From NCBI RefSeq assembly GCF_001895145.1, contig NZ_BDIR01000010.1:31564-95563 (forward strand): 64,000 nucleotides of DNA, written 5' to 3'. Below the pieces are notes generated by a model that was not told the DNA's origin, did not search any database, and saw nothing but the letters and a program-made list of their open reading frames with translations. The translations under genes were made by a program, and so were the position numbers. Shown one piece after another: positions 1 to 9,720 of the stretch (positions are counted from its first letter, which is position 1; each line of letters starts with the position of its first letter). The stretch is from Arcobacter sp. LA11. GTDB taxonomy: Bacteria; Campylobacterota; Campylobacteria; Campylobacterales; Arcobacteraceae.

Positions 1-461
1 GAAGTAAACTATCTAGTATAAAAGAAGCCAAAATTGCTAGTGTAGTTGGAGTTCTTGCCTATTGTGCAGCTGCTGCTATGATTGTAGCTGCAGAACACAT
101 CTATATTCAACAAGTAGCAGGTTTCCAAGTACCAACTCTTAAAATTGCCGAACAATTCTCTCCTATATTTGGTATGGCTTTTGCAGTTATTATTGTAATT
201 GGTCTTTATACTACTGGAGCTGGTTTACTATGGAGTAGTGTTAGAAAGTTTGCAAAAGATAGAACAAGAAAATCTTATGCAATCACAGTAGTATTATCAG
301 TTATTGGGGTATTTTTTGGTGGAGTTTTACCATTTAATGAACTAATTGGTCTTATCTTACCACCAGCAGGTTTTGTTGGTGCTGTTTTTGCTATCTTTAT
401 TGTTTACAAACAATTTTTTTCTAAAGAAGTTGTTAATGAGCAAAATGTAGAAACTACCTAA
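1..461 (+). CDS. YkvI-like integral membrane protein (C-terminal part)
   Basis: The reading frame is open from the left edge, so the gene begins upstream of the window. The visible ~150 residues hold about four hydrophobic helices, with a short basic loop (KFAKDRTRK) between two of them, and end in a polar tail. The pattern, including a glycine/proline-rich last helix (LILPPAGFVG), resembles the end of YkvI-family membrane proteins, which are distant relatives of amino acid/sodium symporters with no firmly known substrate. The internal ATG at 78 is in mid-helix and is not the true start. Family assignment is tentative; that it is a polytopic membrane protein is clear. Confidence 0.6.
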   Translation, partial: SKLSSIKEAKIASVVGVLAYCAAAAMIVAAEHIYIQQVAGFQVPTLKIAEQFSPIFGMAFAVIIVIGLYTTGAGLLWSSVRKFAKDRTRKSYAITVVLSVIGVFFGGVLPFNELIGLILPPAGFVGAVFAIFIVYKQFFSKEVVNEQNVETT

Positions 462-467
462 AAAATC

Positions 468-508
468 GAAGGTCTGAAAAAATATCCTTTTTACAGACCT
501 TCTTATAT
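468..508. terminator. Bidirectional hairpin terminator
   Basis: GAAGGTCTG (468-476) pairs perfectly with CAGACCTTC (494-502), with an A/T-rich loop, between two convergent genes. A-rich sequence on the left and T-rich sequence on the right make it usable in both directions. Confidence 0.75.
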
Positions 509-521
509 ATATTTCAATCTT

Positions 522-1409
522 TTAAAAACCTCTCAAAAAACTTGGTCTTAGTAAAGAGTCATCTTCTAAGGCCATATTTAAAACACTTAATAACTCATCT
601 TTGTCTTTTGGTAATGTACCTTTTAACGGAAGTGCATTTGAAGCATGGTTTGATCGGAATATTATTGATTTCTTAGGATTTATTAAAGATATAAATCGTC
701 TTTGTTCATCTAACATCTCTTCATCTGAACAAAAAATAAACTCTTGATTTTTCTTTTCAAATCTTTGAAAAAAATTATCCTCTTTTGTATCACTAAGTCC
801 TAACTGCAATGTGGATAAGTAATTGATATGTTTACACTCATTTACTATCTTTGCACTATCTTCTATATGTTGTTTAGTTAAGTTTTTTCCACCAAGGCCA
901 AGGATTACAGTTACAGATGTTTTCATATTCGCATCACTTGCTTTATCTAAGCCTTCTACAATTTTTAATGGATGCATTGGTTTATTTATATATTTTAATA
1001 ATTCATGATTACCACTTTCCATACCATAATAAACCAAGCTCAAACCATGTTTTCGTAAAATTTTCAAATCATCAAGTGACTTTTCTAATAAATTATATGG
1101 ACTTGCATAAGATGAGACTCTTTGAAGTTTTGGAAAGCACTCTTTTAAATAGTTTAATACCTTTACTAAAAAATCAGTATCACAAGCTAAAGCATCTCCA
1201 TCAGCTAAAAACACTCTTCTCGTATCATCATAAATAGATAAAGTTTTTATATCATCAAAAATATCTTCTAAGGCTCGTACTTTAAATTTTTTAGTTTCAT
1301 ACATAGAGCAGAAGCTACACTTATTGAAACTACAACCAAGTGCAACTTGTATAATTATTGAGTTAGCTTCTGCTGGTGGCCTAAAAACAGGTTGATGATA
1401 ATCAATCAT
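522..1409 (-). CDS. Radical SAM protein
   Basis: 295 residues. Near the N-terminus GCSFNKCSFC gives three cysteines (C26, C31, C34) spaced C-x4-C-x2-C, the 4Fe-4S cluster and S-adenosylmethionine binding motif as found in one subgroup of Elp3/MiaB-like radical SAM proteins. A partial TIM barrel follows, with YYGMESGNHELL and VTVILGLGG strands typical of SAM-binding barrels. There is no TRAM or extra cluster domain, so it is not MiaB or RimO. The start overlaps the end of the upstream PsiE-like gene by 8 bases, suggesting cotranscription. The substrate is unknown. Confidence 0.85.
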   Translation of the reverse strand: MIDYHQPVFRPPAEANSIIIQVALGCSFNKCSFCSMYETKKFKVRALEDIFDDIKTLSIYDDTRRVFLADGDALACDTDFLVKVLNYLKECFPKLQRVSSYASPYNLLEKSLDDLKILRKHGLSLVYYGMESGNHELLKYINKPMHPLKIVEGLDKASDANMKTSVTVILGLGGKNLTKQHIEDSAKIVNECKHINYLSTLQLGLSDTKEDNFFQRFEKKNQEFIFCSDEEMLDEQRRFISLINPKKSIIFRSNHASNALPLKGTLPKDKDELLSVLNMALEDDSLLRPSFLRGF

Positions 1410-1827
1410 GACAATCGCAATTTTTCATCTTATCCATCAAATATTTTTGAGAAGTTTTTACTGATAAATACCTAACAATAAGTAAAAATATAATCACTCC
1501 AGAAATAATTAGGATATTATAATTTAGACTACTTGCAAATAAAGCTTCTACAGAATCTATCTTCTCAGTATTTATTTTTACCACATTGACTATTAGTTCC
1601 CTTAAAGCAAGTATTATAAAAGCATCTACAAGGAGTGATAAAATAACTCTTTGCTCTCTTATGTAATTTACTACAGCTCTTACAATTTCTAAAAAAATTA
1701 TAAAGTAAAGCATATAGATAATAAATTCCATTAACATATCTAACATTAATGCAATTACAAAAAGAAAAGAAGCTAAGCCTAACTCTATATAAAACTTATC
1801 TTTAAAAAATCTAATAATTCTTCTCAT
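1402..1827 (-). CDS. PsiE-like four-helix membrane protein
   Basis: About 141 residues with four predicted transmembrane helices and short basic loops, ending in a cytoplasmic tail NCDCHD. Spacing and the conserved-looking segment ALRELIVNVV resemble phosphate-starvation-inducible PsiE-family proteins, whose function is not established. I chose the ATG at 1827 because AGGGAG lies at the right distance upstream; an earlier in-frame start at 1866 would overlap the upstream gene and lacks this site. It sits between an ADP-ribosylglycohydrolase-family gene and a radical SAM gene on the same strand, probably one operon. Confidence 0.6.
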   Translation of the reverse strand: MRRIIRFFKDKFYIELGLASFLFVIALMLDMLMEFIIYMLYFIIFLEIVRAVVNYIREQRVILSLLVDAFIILALRELIVNVVKINTEKIDSVEALFASSLNYNILIISGVIIFLLIVRYLSVKTSQKYLMDKMKNCDCHD

Positions 1828-1835
1828 AGGACTCC

Positions 1836-2702
1836 CTATACAATACTTGCTTTTATATTTAACCAAGAAGTTGGTATTTGACTCATAGATATATCTTTTT
1901 GAGCCATGAAAATAATTGTTGCAATCATTCCTCTTGCACTTGAATCACCACCTGCTTTTGCATTACAAATTAACATATCTTTTAAATTATTATATTTACA
2001 AAGAAGATGAATAACACCCTCAAATCCACCACTAATATCACAAGCTGGACCAAATTCTCTTATAACTTGGAAAGTGTCGTCTGTTTTTGATGCAACTCCA
2101 CTATAAATATATGACTGGATTTTTGTATCAAAATTATCTTTTAAAGATAATATTGATTCTTCAATTCCTTTTCCATCAAGTACTTCTAAGAGTAATGATG
2201 CAAAAAACTTAGAAGCTGTAATAGCTTCATTTGAATTATGAGTTGAAGTAACAAATTTATTCACATTTTCTAAAAACTCTTCTTTTGAATTTGAAACTAA
2301 AAGTAAAGGTGCAATTCTACCAATAATAGATAAATCAGTAGATGCAGAACCAGTAGGAGTAACTTTATTTTCAATATTTTCTAAAGTTTCCCTTGTAGAA
2401 CCATCAATATATCCATTGTAAACCTCTATTTTTGTTTTCCAAAACTCTATATATTCATTTACATCAAAAGTATCTTTACCTTCTAAAAATTGGTATAACC
2501 ATAAAGTTTGGTCACCATAGTGAGTAAACTCACCTGCAACCTTACCTTTATGCCAAACTACTTTTGCATCATTTAAATTATTCCAATCAATATCCAATGT
2601 TTGTAATTGCTTTTCATCATATATCCAGTGAGCTCCCAATGAATACGCGTCTGCAACTAGTGAACTTAATACTAAATCTTTTACTTTTTTTTCATCAAAC
2701 AT
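1836..2702 (-). CDS. ADP-ribosylglycohydrolase family protein
   Basis: 288 residues, all helical, with the family landmarks: LVADAYSLGAHWIYD near the N-terminus, TDDTFQVIREFG in the middle, and AGGDSSARGMIATII near the C-terminus. In DraG-type enzymes the last motif carries Asp residues that bind two Mg ions and support removal of ADP-ribose; here GGDSSARG replaces the usual GGDTDT/N type, so one metal ligand pattern is changed and the substrate may differ. First gene of a likely three-gene minus-strand group (with the PsiE-like and radical SAM genes). Confidence 0.8.
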   Translation of the reverse strand: MFDEKKVKDLVLSSLVADAYSLGAHWIYDEKQLQTLDIDWNNLNDAKVVWHKGKVAGEFTHYGDQTLWLYQFLEGKDTFDVNEYIEFWKTKIEVYNGYIDGSTRETLENIENKVTPTGSASTDLSIIGRIAPLLLVSNSKEEFLENVNKFVTSTHNSNEAITASKFFASLLLEVLDGKGIEESILSLKDNFDTKIQSYIYSGVASKTDDTFQVIREFGPACDISGGFEGVIHLLCKYNNLKDMLICNAKAGGDSSARGMIATIIFMAQKDISMSQIPTSWLNIKASIV

Positions 2703-2712
2703 ACAAACCCCT

Positions 2713-4182
2713 TTATTTATCTGCTGGTTTTTCTATCTCATAACCAAACTCAATTTCTTTACTCTCATTTGGTTTTAATTCAAAATCAAAATAAATCTTA
2801 CCATTTTTATCTAATTTTGTCTCTTTTGTTTTTCCAATAAGTTTAACTTTTATATCTTCATGCTTTGAAATAGGTAATCTTTCAATCAAAGTTAATTTTT
2901 GAACTTTCTTATGATTGTTAGTAACTTTATACTTCCAAACCTTTTGAGTTTTTAAAGTATTCATACTAAAGAAAGGTTCTTCTTTCATATCTTTTACTAA
3001 CTCTTTTTTTATATCTATAAATCTATTTGTACCAAAAAAGATTGAACTTTTTTTATCTTTTTTAATCTCATTTATATTACTTCTTCCAATATATGTACCA
3101 TCAAGATACAGTTTTGAATTTAAAATACCATACAATTTTTTACTCTTAAATTCTACTTTGAAAAAAGCTTGTGATTGTGAATATCCATCTATTTCTAAAC
3201 TATCATTTGCTTTATAATTATCTTTTGAAAAAACAACCTCTGTTTTTTTACCACTTGGTAAATTTATATTTGAAGCTTTAAAAAATGATTTCGTTGTACT
3301 TTCAATATACGCAAAAGTAGGCCTAGGAGCTGATGTTTTTGCTCGAACCATATTTTTTGATATCATACTATCCATCATAACCTCAGCTTCTTGGGCATAA
3401 GCCACTTTTCTTGGTTTATATATATCTAAGTATTGTGGTCTAAAAATATTTGGTTTTAATTGATGTACAAAATTGTATGTATAAAAATTTATATCAATAT
3501 TTTTAAAGTCAACACCTGTTGATTGAGTAATAAAAGATGAGTTTTTAATACCTATGCTTTTTTTACTTGAATCATAATTTATATCATAAAAACCATTTCT
3601 TGAAATATTATAAATTGGATATGAAATTGTTACTTCATTTCCTTTTTTACAAGTAATATCATAATCAAGTTTTGTGAACTTAGTGTTTACTCTTTTTTTA
3701 ACTAATTTATTTAAAGACTCATTATCTTTTTTTAACTCTTTTTCAATATTATAAATTTTATTATGACTATCTAAAATCTCTTTTTTTAAGAATTTTGAAG
3801 TTACTTCTAAATTCTTTGCATTTGAAATATTAGTAATAGAAGTTCTTTCTAAATATGCAATATTACTTTTCAATGACTTAATAGTATTTGTTTTATTTGA
3901 AATAGTATCTTTTAAAGTCTCTATGTCTTTACTCAAACTATCATTTGAAAAAGCGACATAGTCTATATTTGAATTTAAAACTTGACAACCATCCTCTAAT
4001 TTAAATCTAACATCTTCAAGTCTTACTTGACCAAGTAAATCTGCACTTGTTTTATTTAAAGAAATTTCTTGATTTACAAAAGTTCTATTTGTAAAAATAT
4101 CTATGCTATTTATATTTGTATTTGCGAATCCATATACAGAAACAATAGCTAACAATGCAATCTTTTTACCTATATTTATCAT
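2713..4182 (-). CDS. Exported DUF4139-domain (MuiA-like) protein
   Basis: 489 residues from the ATG at 4182, which has GGAG upstream and begins with a signal peptide (KKIALLAIVSVYGFA). After an N-terminal DUF4140-like strand region comes a coiled coil (about residues 85-175), then a long beta-rich C-terminal part ending in KVTNNHKK...ERLPIS...FELKPNESKEIEFGYEI, the typical end of DUF4139/mucoidy-inhibitor MuiA-like proteins. These are periplasmic or surface proteins of unknown mechanism. The open frame extends upstream to 4278, but that would overlap the J-domain gene and mask the signal peptide. Confidence 0.75.
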   Translation of the reverse strand: MINIGKKIALLAIVSVYGFANTNINSIDIFTNRTFVNQEISLNKTSADLLGQVRLEDVRFKLEDGCQVLNSNIDYVAFSNDSLSKDIETLKDTISNKTNTIKSLKSNIAYLERTSITNISNAKNLEVTSKFLKKEILDSHNKIYNIEKELKKDNESLNKLVKKRVNTKFTKLDYDITCKKGNEVTISYPIYNISRNGFYDINYDSSKKSIGIKNSSFITQSTGVDFKNIDINFYTYNFVHQLKPNIFRPQYLDIYKPRKVAYAQEAEVMMDSMISKNMVRAKTSAPRPTFAYIESTTKSFFKASNINLPSGKKTEVVFSKDNYKANDSLEIDGYSQSQAFFKVEFKSKKLYGILNSKLYLDGTYIGRSNINEIKKDKKSSIFFGTNRFIDIKKELVKDMKEEPFFSMNTLKTQKVWKYKVTNNHKKVQKLTLIERLPISKHEDIKVKLIGKTKETKLDKNGKIYFDFELKPNESKEIEFGYEIEKPADK

Positions 4183-4186
4183 AATT

Positions 4187-4450
4187 TTATCTCCAGTTTT
4201 TATAATTTGTAAATGAAGGAAATTGAGTTTTAAACTCTTCCTCATCAAAAGAAAATGCAAATGAATCCATGTAAGCATTTAATAAATCATAAGCTTCTTG
4301 AAGTTCTTGAAACTTTTCATGACTACCCTCTGGCATATCAGGATGATACTTTTTAGACAATGCTAAATACTTCTTTTTTAAATCTTTTTTTGAAGTTTTT
4401 ATAAGTATTCCAAATAAGTCTACTGCCTTCTCAAACTCTTCATAATCCAT
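4187..4450 (-). CDS. Small J-domain protein
   Basis: 87 residues forming almost only a J domain: helix II KKKYLALSKKYHPDMPEG carries the HPD tripeptide needed to stimulate DnaK ATPase, followed by helix III (KFQELQEAYDLLNAYM). No G/F, zinc or substrate-binding domain, so it is a specialised DnaK co-chaperone and not DnaJ itself. It ends four bases before the start of the DUF4139-type gene, so the two are probably translated from one mRNA; a link in function is only inferred. Confidence 0.85.
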   Translation of the reverse strand: MDYEEFEKAVDLFGILIKTSKKDLKKKYLALSKKYHPDMPEGSHEKFQELQEAYDLLNAYMDSFAFSFDEEEFKTQFPSFTNYKNWR

Positions 4451-4558
4451 CTAATTTTCCCTAAGATAATATTTTTATAAATAATCGTATATAATCTGTG
4501 AATTAATAATACTTTATATTTATTAATATATTATTAAAAAAAAACTTAGGAGAAAAAA

Positions 4559-5182
4559 ATGGTACATACTTTATATTATGTTTATGACCCAATGTGTGCT
4601 TGGTGTTATGCATTTGCTCCAACTTTTGAAAAAGTAAAAGAGAGTTTGCCCTCAAATATCAAGATTATATATGTTCCGGGAGGTTTAGCTCCACATACAA
4701 GTGAACCAATGCCACAAATAATGAGAGAAAAGATAGAATCAATCTGGTATGAAATAGAAAAAGTTGTAGGAACAAAATTCAATCATGATTTTTGGACAAA
4801 ATGTACACCAAAACGTTCAACTTATTTAGCTTGTCAAGCAACACTTGCAGCAAAAATACAAAATAGTGAAGAAGCTATGATAAAAGCTATTCAAGAAGCT
4901 TATTATCTAAGAGCTATGAACCCTAGCCAAGAAGAGACAATGATTCAACTAGCTCAAGAGCTAGGCCTTGATATGGAACTTTTTAAGAATAGTCTAACAT
5001 CAGAAGAGACTATTAAAAACTTTACAGAAATGATGAATTTAAGAAGAAAACTTGCTCTTAATAGTTTTCCATCTTTAGCAATAAAATATAAAAAAGAGAT
5101 TTATCCAATAAATATAAAATATAATGGACCAAAGACTATTTTAGACCAAATAGAAAATATTACACAAAACGTTTATTTTTAA
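4559..5182 (+). CDS. DsbA-family thioredoxin-fold protein
   Basis: 207 residues without a signal peptide. YDPMCAWCYAFAP near the N-terminus gives the redox motif C13-x-x-C16 of the DsbA/FrnE/HCCA-isomerase group, and NSFPSLAIKY near the C-terminus supplies the cis-proline loop. A helical insert lies between. The absence of an export signal suggests a cytoplasmic dithiol oxidoreductase. AGGAG lies well placed before the ATG. It stands alone on this strand between two minus-strand groups. Confidence 0.85.
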   Translation: MVHTLYYVYDPMCAWCYAFAPTFEKVKESLPSNIKIIYVPGGLAPHTSEPMPQIMREKIESIWYEIEKVVGTKFNHDFWTKCTPKRSTYLACQATLAAKIQNSEEAMIKAIQEAYYLRAMNPSQEETMIQLAQELGLDMELFKNSLTSEETIKNFTEMMNLRRKLALNSFPSLAIKYKKEIYPINIKYNGPKTILDQIENITQNVYF

Positions 5183-5198
5183 AAAATAAAAACTTTAT

Positions 5199-7127
5199 TT
5201 ATAGGTATAGAGTTATTACAAACTCTGCACCTTTGTACTCTACATCTTCATAAGTATAGTTTACATTACGAACAATTAGTTTTCCATGCATTCTTTCAAT
5301 TATTTGTTTACTCATATATAGTCCAATACCTGTACCACCCTCTTCTTCTTTAGTAGTAAAATATGCTTCAAAAACTTTTTCCAATATCTCTTCTGGTATT
5401 CCACCAGCGTTATCTCTTATTTTTATCTTAACTTGATTTGATTTTTCTTTAGTTTTTATAAAAAGAAGCCTTCTTTCTTTTTTATCTTTTTTAACCAACT
5501 CTTCTTTGGCATTTTTTAATATATTTATCAAAGTTTGCAATAGTTCATTTTCTAAGCCATATATTTCTACACTTTTTATATCTTCTATTATCTCTATATT
5601 ATTGTTTTTAAACTGTGAACTTATAAGTTTAAAAGTTTTTGAAAACGCTTCTTCTAAATTAAAAGTTATATGTTTTTTATTTGGATTAAAAAAATTTCTA
5701 AAATCATCGATTGTAGTGGATAAGTTTTTCACAGAATCATCAATAGCTACTGTTGCATCATCAAACTCTTGTTCAGTAAAATTATCAAACTCTTTACTAA
5801 ATTTCAACATACCATTTGAAGCACTAATTACACTTAAAGGTTGTTTCCATTGATGGGCAATATTTCCAATCATCTCTCCCATAGTTGCCATTTTTGATTG
5901 TTGAATAAGTAGTTTTTCTTTTTCAATAGCTTTTTGCATCTCTTTTTCTATATCTGCTCTATATTTTTTAAACCTATTTGCAATAATCTTTGAAATATAA
6001 AATGAAATGATAATAAAAATAAGAGTAATAACAAGTACTGTTACAATAATTTTATTAAAAGCTTTTTTCTTTCTTTGCTCTAAAAAAGCTTTTCTCTCAT
6101 CTAACTTTTTATTTAAATTTTCTAAATAAAAGCCTGAACCAATAACCCAATTCCAATCCTCAAATAACTTTATATATGAAATCTTATTATTACTATTTAA
6201 TTCTTTATCTGGATTAACAGTAGCATCATAAGTCATAAACCCACTCTTAGACTCTTTTGCAAAATCAATTACGTCTTTAACTATATATCGACCATTTTTA
6301 TCTTTTACATCCATTCTATTTATTCCTACTAAGGAATCATTTAAGTGGGCTAAACTATTTCCCTTTGTATCATAAACAAAAATATATGAATTATTTCCAT
6401 ATCTAATACTTTTGATTCTTTCTAATAACTCTTTTTTTAATTTAATTTCAAAGTCTTTTATATATTCACCTGTTCCTATTGCAATATTAAAAGGTTCAAA
6501 ATATTTGTAAAAACTAATCTTCATATATGCTGCATTATCATCTTTTTCTCTATACCAAAAATAGGTATCATATGATTCAGTTTTATTTTTAATAACATCA
6601 ATAAACTTTTTAGCAAACCTATTTCCATTTATATCCGTAAACTCTGAAAAATTTTTACCTTCAAGTTCCTTGTTTAAAGGTTGTAATAAATTTGTTCCAT
6701 TTTCATCACTAATAAAGAAATAACCTCTTCCTTCATTATAAATTATTCCACCCAATGCTATTTTTATAATCTGAAAAATATCTTCTTTTGAATGAAGATG
6801 TTCAACATACTTCATCTCATTGTTATATATATTTGTAGCTATTTGGTGAGCTTCATAAACTCGTTCTTTTAATTTTATACGTAGTAGTTCTTCTGCTTTC
6901 TCTTTTTCACTTTTTATTAAATTATAAACTCTCTCTATTTCATTTTTTACTCTTTTTTTATTATTATCTAAATAGCTATTTTCTATAAGTTGGACTTCAT
7001 GCAAAAAACTTTTACGTTTTTCATTTAAAAAAATTTGTGTGATTAAAAAAGATAGGATAATAACAAAAAATATTGGTCCAAACTTTATTATATTAAGAAT
7101 GGTATTTTCATTTTTTAGAATACTCAT
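5199..7127 (-). CDS. Cache-domain sensor histidine kinase (orphan)
   Basis: 642 residues. N-terminal membrane helix (about 13-33), a periplasmic double Cache sensor with the repeated signature YFFISDENGTNL / YIFVYDTKGNSL, a second membrane helix (about 358-380), a coiled coil, then a kinase core: H box with H425 in IAHQWKQPLS, N box LINILKNAKEEL, G boxes DNAGGIPEE and GGTGIGLYMSK. Double Cache domains bind small organic acids or amino acids in many homologues. No response regulator is adjacent, so its partner lies elsewhere. It reads away from the lactate permease terminator, so a lactate link cannot be inferred. Confidence 0.9.
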   Translation of the reverse strand: MSILKNENTILNIIKFGPIFFVIILSFLITQIFLNEKRKSFLHEVQLIENSYLDNNKKRVKNEIERVYNLIKSEKEKAEELLRIKLKERVYEAHQIATNIYNNEMKYVEHLHSKEDIFQIIKIALGGIIYNEGRGYFFISDENGTNLLQPLNKELEGKNFSEFTDINGNRFAKKFIDVIKNKTESYDTYFWYREKDDNAAYMKISFYKYFEPFNIAIGTGEYIKDFEIKLKKELLERIKSIRYGNNSYIFVYDTKGNSLAHLNDSLVGINRMDVKDKNGRYIVKDVIDFAKESKSGFMTYDATVNPDKELNSNNKISYIKLFEDWNWVIGSGFYLENLNKKLDERKAFLEQRKKKAFNKIIVTVLVITLIFIIISFYISKIIANRFKKYRADIEKEMQKAIEKEKLLIQQSKMATMGEMIGNIAHQWKQPLSVISASNGMLKFSKEFDNFTEQEFDDATVAIDDSVKNLSTTIDDFRNFFNPNKKHITFNLEEAFSKTFKLISSQFKNNNIEIIEDIKSVEIYGLENELLQTLINILKNAKEELVKKDKKERRLLFIKTKEKSNQVKIKIRDNAGGIPEEILEKVFEAYFTTKEEEGGTGIGLYMSKQIIERMHGKLIVRNVNYTYEDVEYKGAEFVITLYL

Positions 7128-7304
7128 AATAAATCTTTCAGAACAAATAATTTTCTAATTTGTTATTATTAAAGCTATTTTATATAAAAATAATGTACAT
7201 ATAATGTAAGTATACTATAAACTTTTGATTAATAAAAATATTTATAAGAATTGTACTGTTTTAAGAGAAAATAAAAGTTAAAAAACTTGAAGAATTAATT
7301 GTTT

Positions 7305-7332
7305 AAAAGAGGAAGAATACTCTTCCTCTTTT
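7305..7332 (-). terminator. Terminator of the lactate permease gene
   Basis: Perfect 12-bp stem AAAAGAGGAAGA (7305-7316) / TCTTCCTCTTTT (7321-7332) with a four-base loop, just after the stop codon of the permease gene. The stem ends in A/T tracts that serve as a U-run. Confidence 0.85.
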
Positions 7333-7339
7333 GTTGATA

Positions 7340-9031
7340 TTATTTCATTAATGGATCTGTTAATCCTAATGTATACATACCAATTAAACCTAAGATACCA
7401 GCAATTAAACAATAATAAATTGTAGGGATTACTGTTCTTCTTAATGTTTCACCCTCTTGGTCTAATAAACCAACAGTAGCTGATGCCGCAACAACATTAT
7501 GAATTGCAATCATGTTACCAGCTGCTGCTCCAACTGCTTGAAGTGCAACCATAAATGCAGTAGAAATTGTAAGTGCATCTGCAACACCATACTGGAATTG
7601 AGATAACATCATATTTGAAACTGTGTTAGATCCAGCAATAAATGCACCAAGTGCACCAACCATTGGAGCAAATAATGGATAAATTTCACCAACTGATGTA
7701 GCAACAAAGTTTGCCATAGCAACAGGCATAGAATCAAATCCAGCTTCATTAACTCCTGAGTTAATAAGGATTCTTACTAATGGAATAGTAAAGATAAGTA
7801 CAAAACCAGCACCTAACATAACTTTTGAAGATTCAGAAATAGCTTCTTTCATCTCTTTAAATTCCATTCTATGTAGGAAGTAAGTAATAATTACAACAAA
7901 TGCTAAGATACCACCTGGTAAGTAAAGTGGCGTAATAGAATATCCTAAACCTTCACCTAAAATATCTTTAAATGGAATAACCCAAGACTTAACAAATGCC
8001 TTAGCTTCGTCAGATACTCTTGTTAATACTAAAATAACAGCAACTAATACATAAGGTATCCATGCTTTTGTTAAAGACATTGGAACTTTTGCACTCATTG
8101 CATCTAATTTTAATTCAAATTTTGATACCCAATGTACTGGCCATTCTTCTTTTGGAGCAAAATCCCAAGTATTTTTAGGAATTAAGAAACCTTTTTTTGC
8201 TGCTAATGTAACAATTGGAAGACCAACTAATGCACCAATAAGTGATGGGAACTCTGCACCTAAATAAATACCTGTTAAAGCATAAGGGATAGTAAATGCT
8301 AAACCACCAAAAATAGCAAATGGTAAGATTGATAAACCTTCAGTCCAAGATTTATTTTTACCAAAGAATCTAGTCATCATCATAATCATAAATAGAGGAA
8401 TAAGTGTTCCCGTAATTGCATGAACAACTGCTACTTCAGATGTAATGATTTGTAAATATACATCCCAACTAGAACCAATTGATTGTAAAGTTGCTGCGAT
8501 ACCTTCAGAGTCTAAACCTTTATTTACACCAATTAAGATTGGTGTACCAACAGCACCAAATGATACAGGAGTTGATTGAATCATCATACCAATCATAACT
8601 GCTGCCATAGCTGGGAAACCAATTGCTACCATAAGTGGAGCTGCAATAGCTGCAGGCGTACCAAATCCAGATGCACCTTCAATAAATGAACCAAATAACC
8701 ATGCAATAATAATAACCTGAACTCTTCTATCAGGACTTACATTGTTAAACCCTTCTCTAATAACTTTTATAGCACCAGAGTGTTTAAGCGTATTTAACAG
8801 TAATATTGCACCAAAAATAATCCATAATACTGCCACAGTGATTAATAGACCTTGAAAAGTTGAGGCTAAAACTCTATTAAAAGTTACCTCCCAAACGTAT
8901 AATGCCACTAAACTTGTTACGATATAAACAACGGGCATCGCTTTTTTAGCTGGTAATCTAAAACCAACTAGAAGTACAGCTGCAACTAAGATTGGTAGTG
9001 CAGCAAAAAATGCTTGTGTACCTACTTCCAT
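7340..9031 (-). CDS. lctP: L-lactate permease
   Basis: 563 residues with about twelve or more transmembrane helices, from the ATG at 9031 (GGAG seven bases upstream; the open frame reaches 9139 but that extension is not hydrophobic in register and has no ribosome site). Recognisable LctP-family segments: [45 protein letters not shown] and [15 protein letters not shown]. Family members import lactate (and glycolate) with protons. Alone in its transcription unit, with its own terminator and an inverted repeat in its upstream region. Confidence 0.93.
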   Translation of the reverse strand: MEVGTQAFFAALPILVAAVLLVGFRLPAKKAMPVVYIVTSLVALYVWEVTFNRVLASTFQGLLITVAVLWIIFGAILLLNTLKHSGAIKVIREGFNNVSPDRRVQVIIIAWLFGSFIEGASGFGTPAAIAAPLMVAIGFPAMAAVMIGMMIQSTPVSFGAVGTPILIGVNKGLDSEGIAATLQSIGSSWDVYLQIITSEVAVVHAITGTLIPLFMIMMMTRFFGKNKSWTEGLSILPFAIFGGLAFTIPYALTGIYLGAEFPSLIGALVGLPIVTLAAKKGFLIPKNTWDFAPKEEWPVHWVSKFELKLDAMSAKVPMSLTKAWIPYVLVAVILVLTRVSDEAKAFVKSWVIPFKDILGEGLGYSITPLYLPGGILAFVVIITYFLHRMEFKEMKEAISESSKVMLGAGFVLIFTIPLVRILINSGVNEAGFDSMPVAMANFVATSVGEIYPLFAPMVGALGAFIAGSNTVSNMMLSQFQYGVADALTISTAFMVALQAVGAAAGNMIAIHNVVAASATVGLLDQEGETLRRTVIPTIYYCLIAGILGLIGMYTLGLTDPLMK

Positions 9032-9084
9032 AATATTCTCCTTCTTTCGATGTTGTAATGATAAAAAAAAGAAATGATATTCGC

Positions 9085-9120
9085 ATGATAAAAGTAGCAT
9101 TAGCATAGCGTTTTTATCAT
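9085..9120. promoter_or_regulatory. Inverted repeat upstream of lctP (possible operator or leader hairpin)
   Basis: ATGATAAAA (9085-9093) and TTTTATCAT (9112-9120) are perfect inverted 9-mers 18 bases apart, 54-90 bases before the lctP start. The spacer carries a partial repeat (AGCATTAGCATAGC). Could be a regulator site or an mRNA hairpin; no regulator gene is adjacent. Confidence 0.45.
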
Positions 9121-9217
9121 ATGACCAAAATTTACTCACAAAAGCTACACAATAAAAGCTTATAATTTAAGATAAAATATTATAATATCAAACTAAAATT
9201 TTAAGGCTTTATAAAAT

Positions 9218-9709
9218 ATGGGAAGAGAATTGTCATTTATTATTAGTAGTTTAATCAAATGGGGTATATTTTTTGGAATACTCTATCTAATCTTTACTAA
9301 TTTTGGAACATTTTTAATTATATTATTTGTAATCATAGCTATCATTTATTATGTTATTAGTCAATTTAAGAAAAAGCTTAAACAAGGTAATCCAAACGGA
9401 TTTAAGTTTACTTTCAATGGGCAAGATTTTGGACAAGCAGGCCAAGGAACACATGGGAATTTTAACTTTAATGATTTTGAACAACAATTTAGACAAGGCA
9501 ATTTCCAACATGGTGCTGCAAATTTTGGAGAAGTAAGTAAAGCAAAGGAATTTTTTGGATTTACAAGTGATCCAACAAAAGATGAAATCAAGAAAAAATA
9601 TAAAGAACTTGCAAGAAAATATCATCCAGATATAAATGACCACGGGGATGAACTAATGCAACAATTAAATCATTATAAAGATGTTTTACTACAAGCTTAT
9701 CCTAACTAG
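9218..9709 (+). CDS. Membrane-anchored J-domain protein
   Basis: 163 residues. Two closely spaced hydrophobic segments at the N-terminus (about 8-50), a Gly/Gln/Asn/Phe-rich linker (about 60-105), then a C-terminal J domain with KKKYKELARKYHPDINDHG carrying HPD. This layout (membrane anchor first, J domain last) resembles DjlA/TIM14-like proteins that recruit DnaK to a membrane. TATAAT at 9181-9186 is a likely -10 element and AAGG precedes the start. The SprT-like protease gene follows by 11 bases, suggesting an operon. Confidence 0.85.
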   Translation: MGRELSFIISSLIKWGIFFGILYLIFTNFGTFLIILFVIIAIIYYVISQFKKKLKQGNPNGFKFTFNGQDFGQAGQGTHGNFNFNDFEQQFRQGNFQHGAANFGEVSKAKEFFGFTSDPTKDEIKKKYKELARKYHPDINDHGDELMQQLNHYKDVLLQAYPN

Positions 9710-9720
9710 GAATAGCTTTT

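Noticed and set aside
823..1237. Open frames on the plus strand inside the radical SAM gene
   Set aside because: They overlap a well-supported gene on the other strand, have skewed composition and no ribosome sites.
9323..9643. Minus-strand and other-frame open frames over the membrane J-domain gene
   Set aside because: Shadows of the J-domain gene, which has HPD and membrane helices.
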